Source: an uncultured Sphingopyxis sp.
GTDB lineage: Bacteria > Pseudomonadota > Alphaproteobacteria > Sphingomonadales > Sphingomonadaceae
NCBI GenBank assembly: GCA_937873425.1
Contig: CALMYE010000337.1
Location: 1-64,000, forward strand
DNA length: 64,000 bases
Direction: 5' to 3'
Shown piece after piece: positions 15,810 through 24,301 of this stretch. The first letter of the stretch is position 1, and each line of letters begins with the position of its first letter. Position numbers and translations under genes: made by a program. Under the pieces are notes generated by a model. It was given only the letters and a program-made list of their open reading frames with translations. It was not told where the DNA came from and ran no database searches.

Positions 15810-16793
15810 ATGACGGCCGACGTCTTCATCAGCTATTCGTCGAAGGACCGCACCGTCGCCAACATGGTGTGTGCGCTGCTGGAGGAGCGCGGGCAGCGCT
15901 GCTGGATCGCGCCGCGCGACATATTGCCGGGCACCGAATGGGGCGAGGCGATCATCGGCGGGCTGAAGGGCGCGCGCGTCTTCGTCCTCGTCTTTTCGCG
16001 CCACGCCAATACGTCGCCGCAAATCTTGCGCGAGGTCGAGCGCGCGGTGCATCTGGGCCTGCCGATCATCCCCTTCCGCATCGAGGAGGTCGTGCCCGAG
16101 CGCAGCCTGGAATATTTCATGAGCGTGCCGCACTGGCTCGACGCGCTCTCGCCGCCGGTGGAGGATCATATCGTGCGGCTGGGCGACGTCGTCGAGCAGT
16201 TGGTGACCGGCGTCGGTGGTGGGACGGGCGACTATGCCCCGCGCAAGCCGCGCGGCGCGAAAAGCCTGAACTGGAACAATGCGCTGGTGCGCGCGGGCGC
16301 GGGCGGCGCGGTGCTGGCGCTGCTGCTGCTCGCCGCCTGGCTCGGCGGGCTGGCGCCGCCCGCTTCGCCCGTCGGGTGGCTCGCGGCCCTGCTCGCGCTG
16401 GCGGTGCCGGCGGGCGCCGTGCTCAGCGGGTCGATCCAATGGTGGACGAAAGGCGCGGTGCAGGGCGCGCTGGGCGCGCTGCTGCTCGCCGCGGCGGCGA
16501 CATACGGCTGGGCGAGCTCGGCCTATGTCGTCGCGGGCGAGCGCGGCGCGCCGGTGGTGCGCGGCAGCGAATGCACGCCCGACGCGAAGCTGGTCTATGA
16601 GAGCGAATGCCCCGACCTGCCGTCCGACGCACTCGCCGACGCGGCCTATGACGCGGCGGCGCTGTGGACCGCGGCGTCGATCGGCCGGGTCAGGCTGATC
16701 CTCGGCGGGGCTTGGACGCTGGCGGCGATCGCCGCGGCGCTGCTCGTCGCCGGCTGGCTCGGCGGCCCGCGGCGGCTGAAGCAGGAGGACTGA
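15810..16793 (+). CDS. Membrane-anchored TIR-domain protein
   Basis: A 327-aa protein with an N-terminal TIR_2-type domain (about 1-135): FISYSSKDR at 6-14, the BB-loop-like WIAPRDILPGTEWGEAI at 32-48, and SPQILREVERAV, in which E75 aligns with the catalytic glutamate of TIR NADases. The C-terminal half has about four transmembrane segments (about 163-182, 188-208, 217-240, 297-318), with a loop holding two cysteines (GSECTPD, ESECPDL). The TIR domain should face the cytoplasm. No SMODS, STALD or other Thoeris/CBASS partner is adjacent. The stop is followed 1 bp later by the start of the next gene, so this heads a three-gene operon with two secreted paralogues. The function of the combination is unknown. 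Confidence 0.85.
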   Translation: MTADVFISYSSKDRTVANMVCALLEERGQRCWIAPRDILPGTEWGEAIIGGLKGARVFVLVFSRHANTSPQILREVERAVHLGLPIIPFRIEEVVPERSLEYFMSVPHWLDALSPPVEDHIVRLGDVVEQLVTGVGGGTGDYAPRKPRGAKSLNWNNALVRAGAGGAVLALLLLAAWLGGLAPPASPVGWLAALLALAVPAGAVLSGSIQWWTKGAVQGALGALLLAAAATYGWASSAYVVAGERGAPVVRGSECTPDAKLVYESECPDLPSDALADAAYDAAALWTAASIGRVRLILGGAWTLAAIAAALLVAGWLGGPRRLKQED

Positions 16794-16794
16794 C

Positions 16795-17691
16795 ATGCGG
16801 CTGGCAGCGATGATCGCGGCGCTCGCGATACCGGCGGCGGCGACGGCGCAGGTGCCGCCCGACGCGGCGAAGCTGAAGGCGATCGAGGCGAAGGTGCCGC
16901 CGCAGGACTGGTATCCCGATGGCTATTACGACATCCGCATCGCCGCCGAGGCACAGATCGCCGAACGGCCGCGCGCCAGGCGCGAACTGGTGTCCGATTG
17001 GGGCGACGGAATCGGCAAACGCTATGACGTGATCGATTGCGGTGCCGAGTGGATCAATCCGGAGGGCGACCTGTCGCTGGCCCGCTACGGCAATGTCGCG
17101 CTCGACGTCTCGCGGCTCCGGTCCGAGTTGCAGACGGTCGGCTACCCCCTCGCCGTCTATGCCGCCCCGCTCGCCGACTATGAACGGTGGCAGGTCGCCG
17201 AGGCGGAACGCCTGTCCGACCATGAGGTCATGGTTGCGGCGGGTCTCTTGCCGCCGGAGGATGTCGAGCCGCCGGAGGATGCGCCGGAAGAGCCCGCCTT
17301 TGAGGACAGCCCCGAATATAAGCTCGCGGAGGCGATCGAGGCGAACCGGCGGCGGCTGGCGCCCAAACTGCCCAAGGCGGTCGTCGAGGGCGGCTGCGGC
17401 GCCGGCGACGGCGTGCCGGTCATCCTCCGCACCGCGCCGGCGGGCGGCGAGATACTGCTGGTCAACGCCTTCGCCTTCAAGGTCTGCACGCGCAAGACCC
17501 CCGACCCGTGGGACCGCTTCGCGTGCAAGTGGAACGAGATCGAAACCGGGGTCGAGCGGCGATTGTCGGGCCGCTATGTCTATCAGGTGAAATGGCCCGA
17601 CGGCACGGTCCGCAAGGGAACGCGCGAGATCGCGCCCAATTATGAAGAAGACGCGCTGGTGACGGTGACGTTCAGGAAGACGGGGAGCTGA
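16795..17691 (+). CDS. Secreted protein of unknown function, tandem paralogue A
   Basis: 298 aa with a signal peptide (MRLAAMIAALAIPAAATAQ). The N-terminal domain contains VPPQDWYPDGYYDIRIAAEAQIAE. A Pro/Glu-rich linker follows (PPEDVEPPEDAPEEP, about 152-168). The C-terminal domain contains GGEILLVNAFAFKVCTRK, DPWDRFACKWNEIETG and GRYVYQVKWPDGTVRKGTRE, with two cysteines that could pair. I do not recognise the family. It shares this architecture with the next gene; the C-terminal domains are nearly identical even in DNA. It starts 1 bp after the TIR gene stop, so translation is coupled. It presumably acts in the periplasm opposite the TIR protein's cysteine loop. Confidence 0.75.
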   Translation: MRLAAMIAALAIPAAATAQVPPDAAKLKAIEAKVPPQDWYPDGYYDIRIAAEAQIAERPRARRELVSDWGDGIGKRYDVIDCGAEWINPEGDLSLARYGNVALDVSRLRSELQTVGYPLAVYAAPLADYERWQVAEAERLSDHEVMVAAGLLPPEDVEPPEDAPEEPAFEDSPEYKLAEAIEANRRRLAPKLPKAVVEGGCGAGDGVPVILRTAPAGGEILLVNAFAFKVCTRKTPDPWDRFACKWNEIETGVERRLSGRYVYQVKWPDGTVRKGTREIAPNYEEDALVTVTFRKTGS

Positions 17692-17694
17692 GCG

Positions 17695-18564
17695 ATGAGA
17701 GGCGGTTCGATAGCACTGATGATCGCCGCACTCGCCCCGGCGCAGGCGCTGGCCGAAGAAATTCCCGATGCGGCGGCGATGCGCGCGCTGGAGGCGGCGG
17801 TTCCGCCCCAGCCCTGGTATCCCGAAGGCTATTACGACCTTCGCATCGCGGCCGAGGCGCAAGTCGCGGAATATCCGCGCCCGCAAGCGGCGCTGCTGGC
17901 CGCGCCGTCCGGCGGATCGACCCTGTATTTCGACCTGATCGCGTGCGGCACCGAGCGGGTCGCGGCGGACGCGGCCGACCCGGCCGCGCTGCGCTACGGC
18001 GATGTCGCGCTGGAAACCGCGCGCCTGCGATCCGAGTTCGCGCGGCTGGACTATCCCGCCGACGTCTATGCCGAGCCGCTGCTGGCCTATGAGAAAGCGA
18101 GCCTCGAACGCGCCGACGGGGCGAGCGGGCCGGACAGCCCGCTCGCCGCGCTGGCAGCGGCCGCCGAAGCGAAGCGCGCGCGGATCGCGCCCGCGTTGGC
18201 CCCCGTCATCGCGCGCGGCTTGTGCGAGATGGTCAGGATCGAGCGACAGGCCCGGGAGAGGGAGTCCGCCTACGAAATGATGGGAGCAGCACCGCGGCGC
18301 CCGACCGTCATGGTCGGCACCGAGCCCGCGGGCGGCGAGATACTGCTCGTCAACGCCTTCGCCTTCAAGGTCTGCACGCGCAAGACGCCGGACCCGTGGG
18401 ACCGCTTCGCCTGCAAGTGGAACGAGATCCAGGCCGGCGCCGGGCAGCCGCTGTCGGGCCGCTACGTCTATCAGGTGAAATGGCCCGACGGCACGGTGCG
18501 CAAGGGAACGCGCGAGATCGCGCCGCATGGCGGGCCGGTCATCCTGCGCAAGACGGGGAGTTAG
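17695..18564 (+). CDS. Secreted protein of unknown function, tandem paralogue B
   Basis: 289 aa with a signal peptide (MRGGSIALMIAALAPAQALA). The N-terminal half is alignable to paralogue A but diverged (VPPQPWYPEGYYDLRIAAEAQVAE, RYGDVALETARLRSEF). The linker is different. The C-terminal domain is almost the same as A (GGEILLVNAFAFKVCTRK, WDRFACKWNEIQAG, GRYVYQVKWPDGTVRKGTRE). It begins 3 bp after the stop of A. Last gene of the TIR operon; a strong palindrome follows at 18568-18682. Function unknown. Confidence 0.75.
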   Translation: MRGGSIALMIAALAPAQALAEEIPDAAAMRALEAAVPPQPWYPEGYYDLRIAAEAQVAEYPRPQAALLAAPSGGSTLYFDLIACGTERVAADAADPAALRYGDVALETARLRSEFARLDYPADVYAEPLLAYEKASLERADGASGPDSPLAALAAAAEAKRARIAPALAPVIARGLCEMVRIERQARERESAYEMMGAAPRRPTVMVGTEPAGGEILLVNAFAFKVCTRKTPDPWDRFACKWNEIQAGAGQPLSGRYVYQVKWPDGTVRKGTREIAPHGGPVILRKTGS

Positions 18565-18567
18565 AGG

Positions 18568-18682
18568 CTGTCCTGTTCAGATGGAATCTTCATCACCGAA
18601 GCCCTGAGCCTGTCGAAGGGCGCTTCTCGCAGATAGGGCCCTTCGACAGGCTCAGGGCTACGGTTCAAACTAAACAGGACAG
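18568..18682. repeat. Nested inverted repeat, GCCCTGAGCCTGTCGAAGGGC family
   Basis: The inner 21-bp arms at 18601-18621 and 18638-18658 are perfect reverse complements; this 21-mer is familiar as an abundant sphingomonad REP sequence. The outer arms CTGTCCTGTT (18568-18577) and AACAGGACAG (18673-18682) also pair. It directly follows the TIR operon and may terminate it. Confidence 0.8.
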
Positions 18683-18715
18683 AGTCTAGCCCTACCTTCG
18701 GTAAAAAACTCTGCG

Positions 18716-18796
18716 CTCCCGCGAAAGCGGGAGCCCATCTCCGGTCGGTGCCATCTTGAGCCGACCGGAGATGGGTCCCCGCCTTCGCGGGGACAC
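18716..18796. repeat. Inverted repeat, CCCCGCGAAGGCGGGG family
   Basis: The left part CTCCCGCGAAAGCGGGAG plus CCCATCTCCGGTCGG pairs with CCGACCGGAGATGGG plus TCCCCGCCTTCGCGGGGA on the right. The inner 15 bp are perfect; the outer portion is imperfect. Same family as 231-302 and 19863-19950. It lies just beyond the phoH stop. Together with the REP at 18568-18682 it fills the 18565-18824 gap. Confidence 0.75.
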
Positions 18797-18824
18797 CAGT
18801 GCTTTATCCAAAGCCGAGCATGCC

Positions 18825-19832
18825 CTACGCCCCCGGCCCCTCATAGGCCTCGACGATGCGCCCGACGATCGGGTGGCGGACGACGTCGGCGGCGGTGAAG
18901 CGGCTGACGGCGATGCCCTCCAGCCCCTCCAGCCGCGCGACCGCGTCGGCGAGGCCGGAGGTGGCGGGCGCGGGCAGGTCGACCTGCCTGGGGTCGCCGC
19001 AGATCACCATGCGGCTGTTCATGCCGAAGCGGGTGAGGAACATCTTCATCTGCGGGATCGTCGTGTTCTGCGCCTCGTCGAGGATGATGAAGGCGTCGGC
19101 GAGCGTGCGGCCGCGCATGAAGGCGAGCGGCGCGATCTCGATCTCGCCGCTCGCGATGCGGCGCTCGACCTGCTCGGCGGGCAGGCAGTCGTGCAAGGCG
19201 TCGTAGAGCGGGCGCAGATAGGGATCGACCTTTTCCTTCATGTCGCCGGGCAGGAAGCCGAGCTTTTCGCCGGCCTCGACCGCGGGGCGCGAGAGGATCA
19301 GGCGCTGGACGCTGCCGGTGATGAGCTGCGCCACCGCCTGCGCCACCGCGAGATAGGTCTTGCCGGTGCCCGCCGGGCCGAGCGCGAAGATCACGTCGTC
19401 GCGCGCGAGCGCCTGCATATAGGGGACCTGCGACGGGGCGCGCGGGACGATCGTCTTCTTGCGCGTGCGGATCATCACCGTCGGCGCCTCGTCCTTGTCG
19501 TGGCGGATGATGCCGTCGAGCGTCGGCTGCGCCGACATGGCGATCACCCCGTCGACCATGCCCGCGTCGACCTCCTGCCCCTGTTCGATGCGGTTGTAGA
19601 GGTCGGTGAGCACGTCGCGGGCGCGCGCCGCGGCCTCCGCCTCGCCCTCGATCTGCACGCGGTTGCCGCGCGCGGAGATATAGACGCCGAGGCGGTTCTC
19701 GATCGCGACGAGATTGCGGTCGAATTCGCCGAACAGGATGCCGAGAAGCTGGGTGCGCTCGAATTCCGCCGTCAGTCGGACGCGGTCGCCGGGTTCGGCG
19801 GGGGAAGCGGCGGTCAGCGGGCGTTTGGACAC
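18825..19832 (-). CDS. phoH: PhoH-family ATPase
   Basis: PhoH/YbeZ ATPase, 335 aa, with an N-terminal KH-like region and a C-terminal P-loop domain. Walker A GPAGTGKT is at 142-149 and the Walker B-like FIILDEAQNTT at about 231-241; ICGDPRQVDLP is characteristic of the family. YbeZ proteins interact with YbeY in RNA metabolism. The start is GTG 19832, chosen because TAGGAG lies at ribosome-binding distance; the longer frame to 19949 reads through a repeat. On the minus strand it follows miaB, but the expected downstream ybeY is displaced to 11426. Confidence 0.93.
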   Translation of the reverse strand: MSKRPLTAASPAEPGDRVRLTAEFERTQLLGILFGEFDRNLVAIENRLGVYISARGNRVQIEGEAEAAARARDVLTDLYNRIEQGQEVDAGMVDGVIAMSAQPTLDGIIRHDKDEAPTVMIRTRKKTIVPRAPSQVPYMQALARDDVIFALGPAGTGKTYLAVAQAVAQLITGSVQRLILSRPAVEAGEKLGFLPGDMKEKVDPYLRPLYDALHDCLPAEQVERRIASGEIEIAPLAFMRGRTLADAFIILDEAQNTTIPQMKMFLTRFGMNSRMVICGDPRQVDLPAPATSGLADAVARLEGLEGIAVSRFTAADVVRHPIVGRIVEAYEGPGA

Positions 19833-19862
19833 GTGGGCAGGGCTCCTAGCTTTGATGAATGA

Positions 19863-19950
19863 CTGTGTACTCCCGCGAAGGCGGGAGTCCATCTCCTGTG
19901 GCTTCGGAATGCGACGGAAGGAGATGGGTCCCCGCCTTCGCGGGGACACA
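19863..19950. repeat. Inverted repeat, CCCCGCGAAGGCGGGG family
   Basis: TCCCGCGAAGGCGGGAGTCCATCTCC-type sequence on the left pairs with GGAGATGGGTCCCCGCCTTCGCGGGGA on the right across a short centre. It lies in the miaB-phoH gap. With 18716-18796 it places a member of the same repeat family on each side of phoH. Confidence 0.75.
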
Positions 19951-19964
19951 TGAACTCCAAGCCA

Positions 19965-21302
19965 CTAGGCGACCGCTTCCATCAGCGGTTCGGCGCCGAG
20001 GCTGTTGGGGCCGGCGGAGGTGATGCGCACATCGACCGTGTCGCCGATCGACAGGCCCGGCGCGGTGACGTGGACCGACTGAAGCCAGGGCGACTTGCCG
20101 ATCAGCTGGCCGTCATGCTTGCCCGCGCGTTCGAGGAGCAGGCGCGTCGTGCGGCCGACGGTCGCTTCGTTGAACGCCTGCTGCTGTTCGTTGAGCAGGG
20201 CTTGCAGGCGCTGGAGACGGTCGTTCATCACCACTTCGTCGATCTGGCCGTCCATCGTCGCGGCTGGGGTGCCCGGACGGCGCGAATATTTGAAGCTGTA
20301 GGCCATCGCATATCCGGTCGCGCGGACGATGTTCAGTGTCGCCTGGAAATCATCCTCCGTCTCGCCGGGGAAGCCGACGATGAAGTCGCCCGATATGGCG
20401 ATGTCGGGCCGCGCCGCGCGGACGCGCTCGATGACCTTCAGATAGCTATCGACGCTGTGGCTGCGGTTCATCGCGGCGAGGATGCGGTCGCTGCCCGCCT
20501 GCACCGGCAAGTGGAGGAAGGGCATCAGCTTGTCGACCTCGCCATGCGCGGCGATCAGCCCGTCGGTCATGTCGTTGGGGTGGCTGGTGGTGTAGCGGAT
20601 GCGTTCGAGCCCGTCCTCCTTCGCCAGCTCGCGGATCAGGCCGTCGAGGCCGATCGCCCTGCCCCGCGCGTCCTCGCCGTCCCAGGCGTTGACGTTCTGG
20701 CCGAGCAAAGTGATCTCGCGCGCCCCTCCCGCAACGAGCGCGCGCGCCTCGGCGATCAGGTCGGCGAAGGGCCGGCTGATCTCGGCCCCGCGCGTATAGG
20801 GGACGACGCAATAGGTGCAGAATTTGTCGCAGCCCTCCTGCACGGTCAGGAAGGCGGTCGGGCGCTGGCCGCCGGCACGCTTCGGCAGCGCGCCGAACTT
20901 GCTTTCGAGCGGCATGTCGAGGTCGATGGCCTTCTGGCCGGTCGCGGCTTTTGCGATGAGTTCGGGCAGGCGGTGGTAGGCCTGCGGGCCGACGACGACA
21001 TCGACGCTCGGCGCGCGGCGCGCGATCTCGGCCCCCTCGGCCTGCGCGACGCAACCGGCGACGGCAATCGTCGGCGTGCTGCCGTCGGCGCGCCTGAGCC
21101 GGCCGATGTCCGAATAGACTTTCTCGGCCGCCTTTTCGCGGATGTGGCAGGTGTTGAGGACGACGAGGTCGGCGTCCGCGCCCTCGGCGGCGGGGACATA
21201 GCCTTGCGCGCCCAGCATCTCGGCCATGCGCTCGCCGTCATAGACGTTCATCTGGCAGCCGAAGGATTTGACGTGAAAGCTTTTGGGAGAGTCGGATGTC
21301 AT
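19965..21302 (-). CDS. miaB: tRNA-2-methylthio-N6-dimethylallyladenosine synthase MiaB
   Basis: Radical-SAM methylthiotransferase modifying A37 of tRNAs that read UNN codons. It binds two 4Fe-4S clusters: the N-terminal one through C16 (FGCQMN), C52 (NTCHIR) and C84 (AGCVAQ), and the radical-SAM cluster through C158-x3-C162-x2-C165 ([10 protein letters not shown]). A C-terminal TRAM domain is present (about 375-440). Its 445 aa is the normal length when started at ATG 21302 ([12 protein letters not shown]). It lies between plsC upstream and phoH downstream, in the conserved order. Confidence 0.96.
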   Translation of the reverse strand: MTSDSPKSFHVKSFGCQMNVYDGERMAEMLGAQGYVPAAEGADADLVVLNTCHIREKAAEKVYSDIGRLRRADGSTPTIAVAGCVAQAEGAEIARRAPSVDVVVGPQAYHRLPELIAKAATGQKAIDLDMPLESKFGALPKRAGGQRPTAFLTVQEGCDKFCTYCVVPYTRGAEISRPFADLIAEARALVAGGAREITLLGQNVNAWDGEDARGRAIGLDGLIRELAKEDGLERIRYTTSHPNDMTDGLIAAHGEVDKLMPFLHLPVQAGSDRILAAMNRSHSVDSYLKVIERVRAARPDIAISGDFIVGFPGETEDDFQATLNIVRATGYAMAYSFKYSRRPGTPAATMDGQIDEVVMNDRLQRLQALLNEQQQAFNEATVGRTTRLLLERAGKHDGQLIGKSPWLQSVHVTAPGLSIGDTVDVRITSAGPNSLGAEPLMEAVA

Positions 21303-21309
21303 CGGCGCG

Positions 21310-22107
21310 CTATAGGCGATGGTGCGCAGCGGCGGAAGGGCGCGCGGTCGCGGCCATTTCCGCCGCGATCGCGGCGCGCGCCGCCTCGGCGAGGATCTTG
21401 CGGTCGCGCTCGGTCTCGTCGGGCAGCGGTTCGAGATAATGGATGGTGAGCGGGATCGGCCGCTTTCGCGATAGCAGCCGCTTGAAATTGTCGAGCCCCG
21501 ATTCGGGGTCGAGCCAGGCGATGTCGGGCGCCTCCTCGCCATAGTCGAGGAACACCGGCTGCACCTGGAGGTCGGGCGGGGTCGGGATCACCGCCTGGAG
21601 CAGCGAGGGGCGGAAGGGCAGCAGGCCGTCGCCCGGCCCGGTCGTGCCTTCGGGAAACAGGGTCACCGGCCGGCCCCGTGCCAGCGCCTCGCGCAGGCTG
21701 TTCGTCTGGTTGTGGATCTCGCGCTTCGCCTCGCGCTGCACATAGATGGTGCGGTTCTGGTCGGCGAGCCAGCCGACGAGCGGGGTCGCCTCCACCTCCG
21801 CCTTCGACACGAAGGCCGAGCGCGCCGCGCCGCCGAGCGCCAATATGTCGAGCCAGCTGACATGGTTGGCGACGAACAATACGTCGCGCCGCAGCCGCGT
21901 CCCCGTGGTGCGGATGCGCAGCCCGGCGATCCAGCCGGCAGCGTTGAGGAACGCCATGACCATCGGCGACGGACGGCCGATGGCGCGGTAGGCGAGATGC
22001 GGAACGATCAGGAAGAGCAGCGCCAGCACCATCAGCGCGAGCCGGGCGACGACGCGCCAGGTGACGCGGGCGGTGTCAGCCCTTGTCGCGACCGATGGCG
22101 ACACCAT
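21310..22107 (-). CDS. plsC: 1-acyl-sn-glycerol-3-phosphate acyltransferase (PlsC family)
   Basis: A membrane-bound acyltransferase of 265 aa. It has an N-terminal hydrophobic segment ([18 protein letters not shown]), the catalytic H-x4-D motif NHVSWLD (H82, D87) and the glycerol-phosphate-binding FPEGTT. It probably acylates lysophosphatidate; an ornithine-lipid OlsA-type activity is possible because family members overlap. It starts inside the end of fur (32-bp overlap, 22076-22107), indicating tight coupling, and is 7 bp from miaB. Confidence 0.9.
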   Translation of the reverse strand: MVSPSVATRADTARVTWRVVARLALMVLALLFLIVPHLAYRAIGRPSPMVMAFLNAAGWIAGLRIRTTGTRLRRDVLFVANHVSWLDILALGGAARSAFVSKAEVEATPLVGWLADQNRTIYVQREAKREIHNQTNSLREALARGRPVTLFPEGTTGPGDGLLPFRPSLLQAVIPTPPDLQVQPVFLDYGEEAPDIAWLDPESGLDNFKRLLSRKRPIPLTIHYLEPLPDETERDRKILAEAARAAIAAEMAATARPSAAAHHRL

Positions 22108-22501
22108 AGAGCTCCATGCGGTGATCGACGAGGCGATAGCCGAGCCGCTCGGCGATCACCTTCTGCAACGCCTCCAGCTCGGGATCGACGAATTCGATCA
22201 CCTTGCCCGTCTCGACGTCGATCAGATGGTCGTGATGCGCCTCGGGCGCGGCTTCGTAGCGCGAGCGGCCGTCGCCGAAATCGTGGCGGTCGAGGATTCC
22301 CGCCTCCTCGAACAGCCGCACGGTGCGATAGACGGTCGCGATCGAGATGCCGCTGTCGATCTTCGACGCGCGCTCATAGAGCGTCTCGACGTCGGGGTGA
22401 TCCTCCGAATCCGAAATGACGCGGGCGATGATGCGGCGCTGTTCGGTGATGCGCAGGCCCTTTTCGTGGCACAGGGCTTCGAGGTCGATGGTACCGGACA
22501 T
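22076..22501 (-). CDS. fur: Ferric uptake regulator family protein (Fur/Mur type)
   Basis: A 141-aa metalloregulator with an N-terminal winged helix (RITEQRRIIARVI; ISIATVYRTVRLFEEAGI) and a C-terminal metal-binding and dimerisation domain. The HHDHLIDVETGKVIEF segment keeps the His cluster but lacks the usual zinc CxxC pair (here D and T replace the cysteines). That pattern is typical of rhizobial/alphaproteobacterial Fur or Mur, so either iron or manganese may be the corepressor. Two Fur-box-like sites lie upstream of the receptor gene at 15422. It overlaps plsC. Confidence 0.92.
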   Translation of the reverse strand: MSGTIDLEALCHEKGLRITEQRRIIARVISDSEDHPDVETLYERASKIDSGISIATVYRTVRLFEEAGILDRHDFGDGRSRYEAAPEAHHDHLIDVETGKVIEFVDPELEALQKVIAERLGYRLVDHRMELYGVAIGRDKG

Positions 22502-22577
22502 GCGGGCCTTTCCTGCAAGATGCAGTCGTGTCTGTCATTCGTCCCGATGGTATAGGATCATGACGCGCATAGAACAA

Positions 22578-22601
22578 GGGCGGCACCCGCCGGCACCGCC
22601 C
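22578..22601 (-). terminator. Candidate terminator after mucR
   Basis: GGGCGG (22578-22583) and CCGCCC (22596-22601) pair with partial internal pairing of GCACC/GGTGC-like bases. On the minus strand the hairpin is followed by TTGTTCT, a weak T-rich tail. It lies about 33 bp beyond the mucR stop. Confidence 0.45.
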
Positions 22602-22633
22602 CCGTTTCGCCTTTCGGCGCGATGCGAAAAGGG

Positions 22634-23065
22634 TCAGGCCTTCTTGCGCTTGCGGCCGCCGCCGCGGCCCTTGGTGCCGAGGCCGATTTCCTTGGCGAGC
22701 GCGCGGCGCTTTTCGGCATAGTTGGGCGCGACCATCGGATAGTCGGCGGGCAGGCCCCATTTGGCGCGATAGTCGTCGGGGGTCAGGCCGTATTGCGTCA
22801 TCAGGTGACGGCGGAGCATCTTGAGCTTCTTTCCGTCCTCGAGGCAGACGATATAGTCGGGCTTCACCGACGTGCGGATCGAAACCGCGGGGACGGGCTT
22901 CTCTTCCTCGACGGGCTGTGTGCCGAGGCCCGAAAGCGCGGCATGCACATTGTTGATCAGCATGGCCAGATCGGAAATGGCGACGCTGTTGTTGCTGACA
23001 TGCGCCGCGACGATATCGGCGGTCAAGGTGACCAGCATTTCACTGGTATCGGTTTGATCCGACAT
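22634..23065 (-). CDS. mucR: MucR/Ros-family zinc-finger transcriptional regulator
   Basis: A 143-aa DNA-binding protein of the alphaproteobacterial MucR family, which act as global repressors of surface, motility and symbiosis genes with H-NS-like properties. The zinc finger region is VCLEDGKKLKMLRRHLMTQYGLTPDDYRAKW in family form; the C-terminus is basic (RGGGRKRKKA). It has an individual promoter region upstream (23066-23171, AT-rich) and a likely terminator downstream. It sits between rimI and fur. Confidence 0.93.
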   Translation of the reverse strand: MSDQTDTSEMLVTLTADIVAAHVSNNSVAISDLAMLINNVHAALSGLGTQPVEEEKPVPAVSIRTSVKPDYIVCLEDGKKLKMLRRHLMTQYGLTPDDYRAKWGLPADYPMVAPNYAEKRRALAKEIGLGTKGRGGGRKRKKA

Positions 23066-23171
23066 GGGACAGATTCCTTATTTGATATACCCAGAAGATG
23101 GACGATGAGTATTGGGCTTTTTCTTCATCCGGCGCAACACTGCCATTTTGGCAGCATTGCCGCAAGCTCTA

Positions 23172-23654
23172 TTACCTCGTTATATCGGCCGCGGCCGAAC
23201 GGCGCATGGTGATCGCATCGCGCATATTGCCGTCGCCGCCGCGATAATAGTCCCGGCGCCGCCCGCATTCAGAAAAGCCGCAACGCGCGTAAAGACGAAC
23301 CGCGTCATTGTCGGCGCGCATTTCGAGGAAATAGTCTTCGGCGCCTTCGGCGGCGGCCCAGCCCTGCCAGTCGGCCATCAGCCGCGCGCCGATGCCGGAC
23401 CCGCGCCACGCGGGATCGACCGCGAGCAACAGCAGCTCGCTTTCCGGTCCCGCGATCCGCGCCGCCGAAAAGCCGCACGGCACGTCGCCGTCCCAGGCGA
23501 GGCAGATGCGCGCCGAGGGCAGCGCGAACAGGGTGAGGAGCTGCGCCCGGCTCCACGCCTCGCCATAGGCGGGGTCGAAGGCGGCATCCATCACGCGCAT
23601 CACCGCCGCGAGATCGGCGACGCGCGCCTCGGCCAGGCGGATCGCGCCGCTCAT
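23172..23654 (-). CDS. rimI: Ribosomal-protein-alanine N-acetyltransferase RimI-like
   Basis: A 160-aa GNAT acetyltransferase. The acetyl-CoA loop is visible as WRGSGIGARLMADW (Q/RxxGxG/A form), preceded by ELLLLAVDPA and followed by YFLEMRADNDAVRLYARCGFSECGRRRDYY, the typical RimI ending. The likely substrate is the N-terminus of S18. It starts 4 bp inside the tsaB stop (23651-23654), an overlap often seen between tsaB and rimI. The basic Arg-Ser-Ala C-terminus is unremarkable. Confidence 0.92.
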   Translation of the reverse strand: MSGAIRLAEARVADLAAVMRVMDAAFDPAYGEAWSRAQLLTLFALPSARICLAWDGDVPCGFSAARIAGPESELLLLAVDPAWRGSGIGARLMADWQGWAAAEGAEDYFLEMRADNDAVRLYARCGFSECGRRRDYYRGGDGNMRDAITMRRSAAADITR

Positions 23655-24301
23655 GCCGGTGCCATCGGCTTCGCGTCGGGCGCGCGGCCATAGATCGGGC
23701 TGGGATCAGCGAAAAGTGCGGCAGCGGGAAGATGCACGACGGCGCGCGCGTCGGGCAGCATCGGCAGCGCGGTGCCGGTGCCGCGCCGCGCGACGAAGGC
23801 CTCGGCGCGGTTGCCCACCGCTAGCGCGTCGGCCAGTTCCACCGCGGCTTCGGGCAGCATCGACCGCACCGGTTCGCACGGACCAAGGTCGGCGCCAAAG
23901 GGCTGGACGAACCATTGCCCGTGACCGCCCTCCATCACGACCAGCGCGCCGCCGGCCCCGGCGATCGCTTCCGCGGCGCCCGCCGCGACCAGCGCAAGTG
24001 TCGAAAAGCCACGCACGGGAACATCCCAACCGAGCGCCAGCGCGCGCGCGGCGGCGACGCCGATGCGCACCCCCGCGAAGCTGCCGGGGCCGCAGCCGAC
24101 GAGAATCTCGTCGGCGCGCCCGCCGTCCGCCAGCTCGGCGATCAGCGGGACGAGCCGCTCGGCATGGCCGCGCCCGATCGTCTCGTGGCGGAAATCGACG
24201 ATGCGCGCGCCCTCGACCAGCGCGGCCGAACAGGCCTCGCTGGCGGAATCGATGACGAGGCGGCGCCGGCCGTCGTCAGGCGATGCGGTTGAAGCGCTCA
24301 A
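23651..24301 (-). CDS. tsaB: tRNA threonylcarbamoyladenosine biosynthesis protein TsaB
   Basis: The TsaD partner in t6A37 formation, with an ASKHA-type fold. Recognisable segments are [14 protein letters not shown] near the start, [35 protein letters not shown] and the divergent C-terminal half. The start is uncertain: TTG 24301 ([14 protein letters not shown]) gives 216 aa and a 26-bp overlap with the nitroreductase gene, while ATG 24346 adds 15 unconserved residues. No closer ATG exists before the conserved LVID strand. It is coupled to rimI downstream. Confidence 0.9.
   Translation of the reverse strand: MSASTASPDDGRRRLVIDSASEACSAALVEGARIVDFRHETIGRGHAERLVPLIAELADGGRADEILVGCGPGSFAGVRIGVAAARALALGWDVPVRGFSTLALVAAGAAEAIAGAGGALVVMEGGHGQWFVQPFGADLGPCEPVRSMLPEAAVELADALAVGNRAEAFVARRGTGTALPMLPDARAVVHLPAAALFADPSPIYGRAPDAKPMAPA

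Noticed and set aside
16690..18528. 612-codon minus-strand frame over the TIR operon
   Set aside because: It is antisense to three coupled genes with signal peptides and a TIR domain; no family features.
15810..18564. Known defence systems with TIR (Thoeris, CBASS, short Argonaute)
   Set aside because: No ThsA-like SIR2/STALD, cyclase, Ago or HNH partner is nearby; the partners are secreted proteins.
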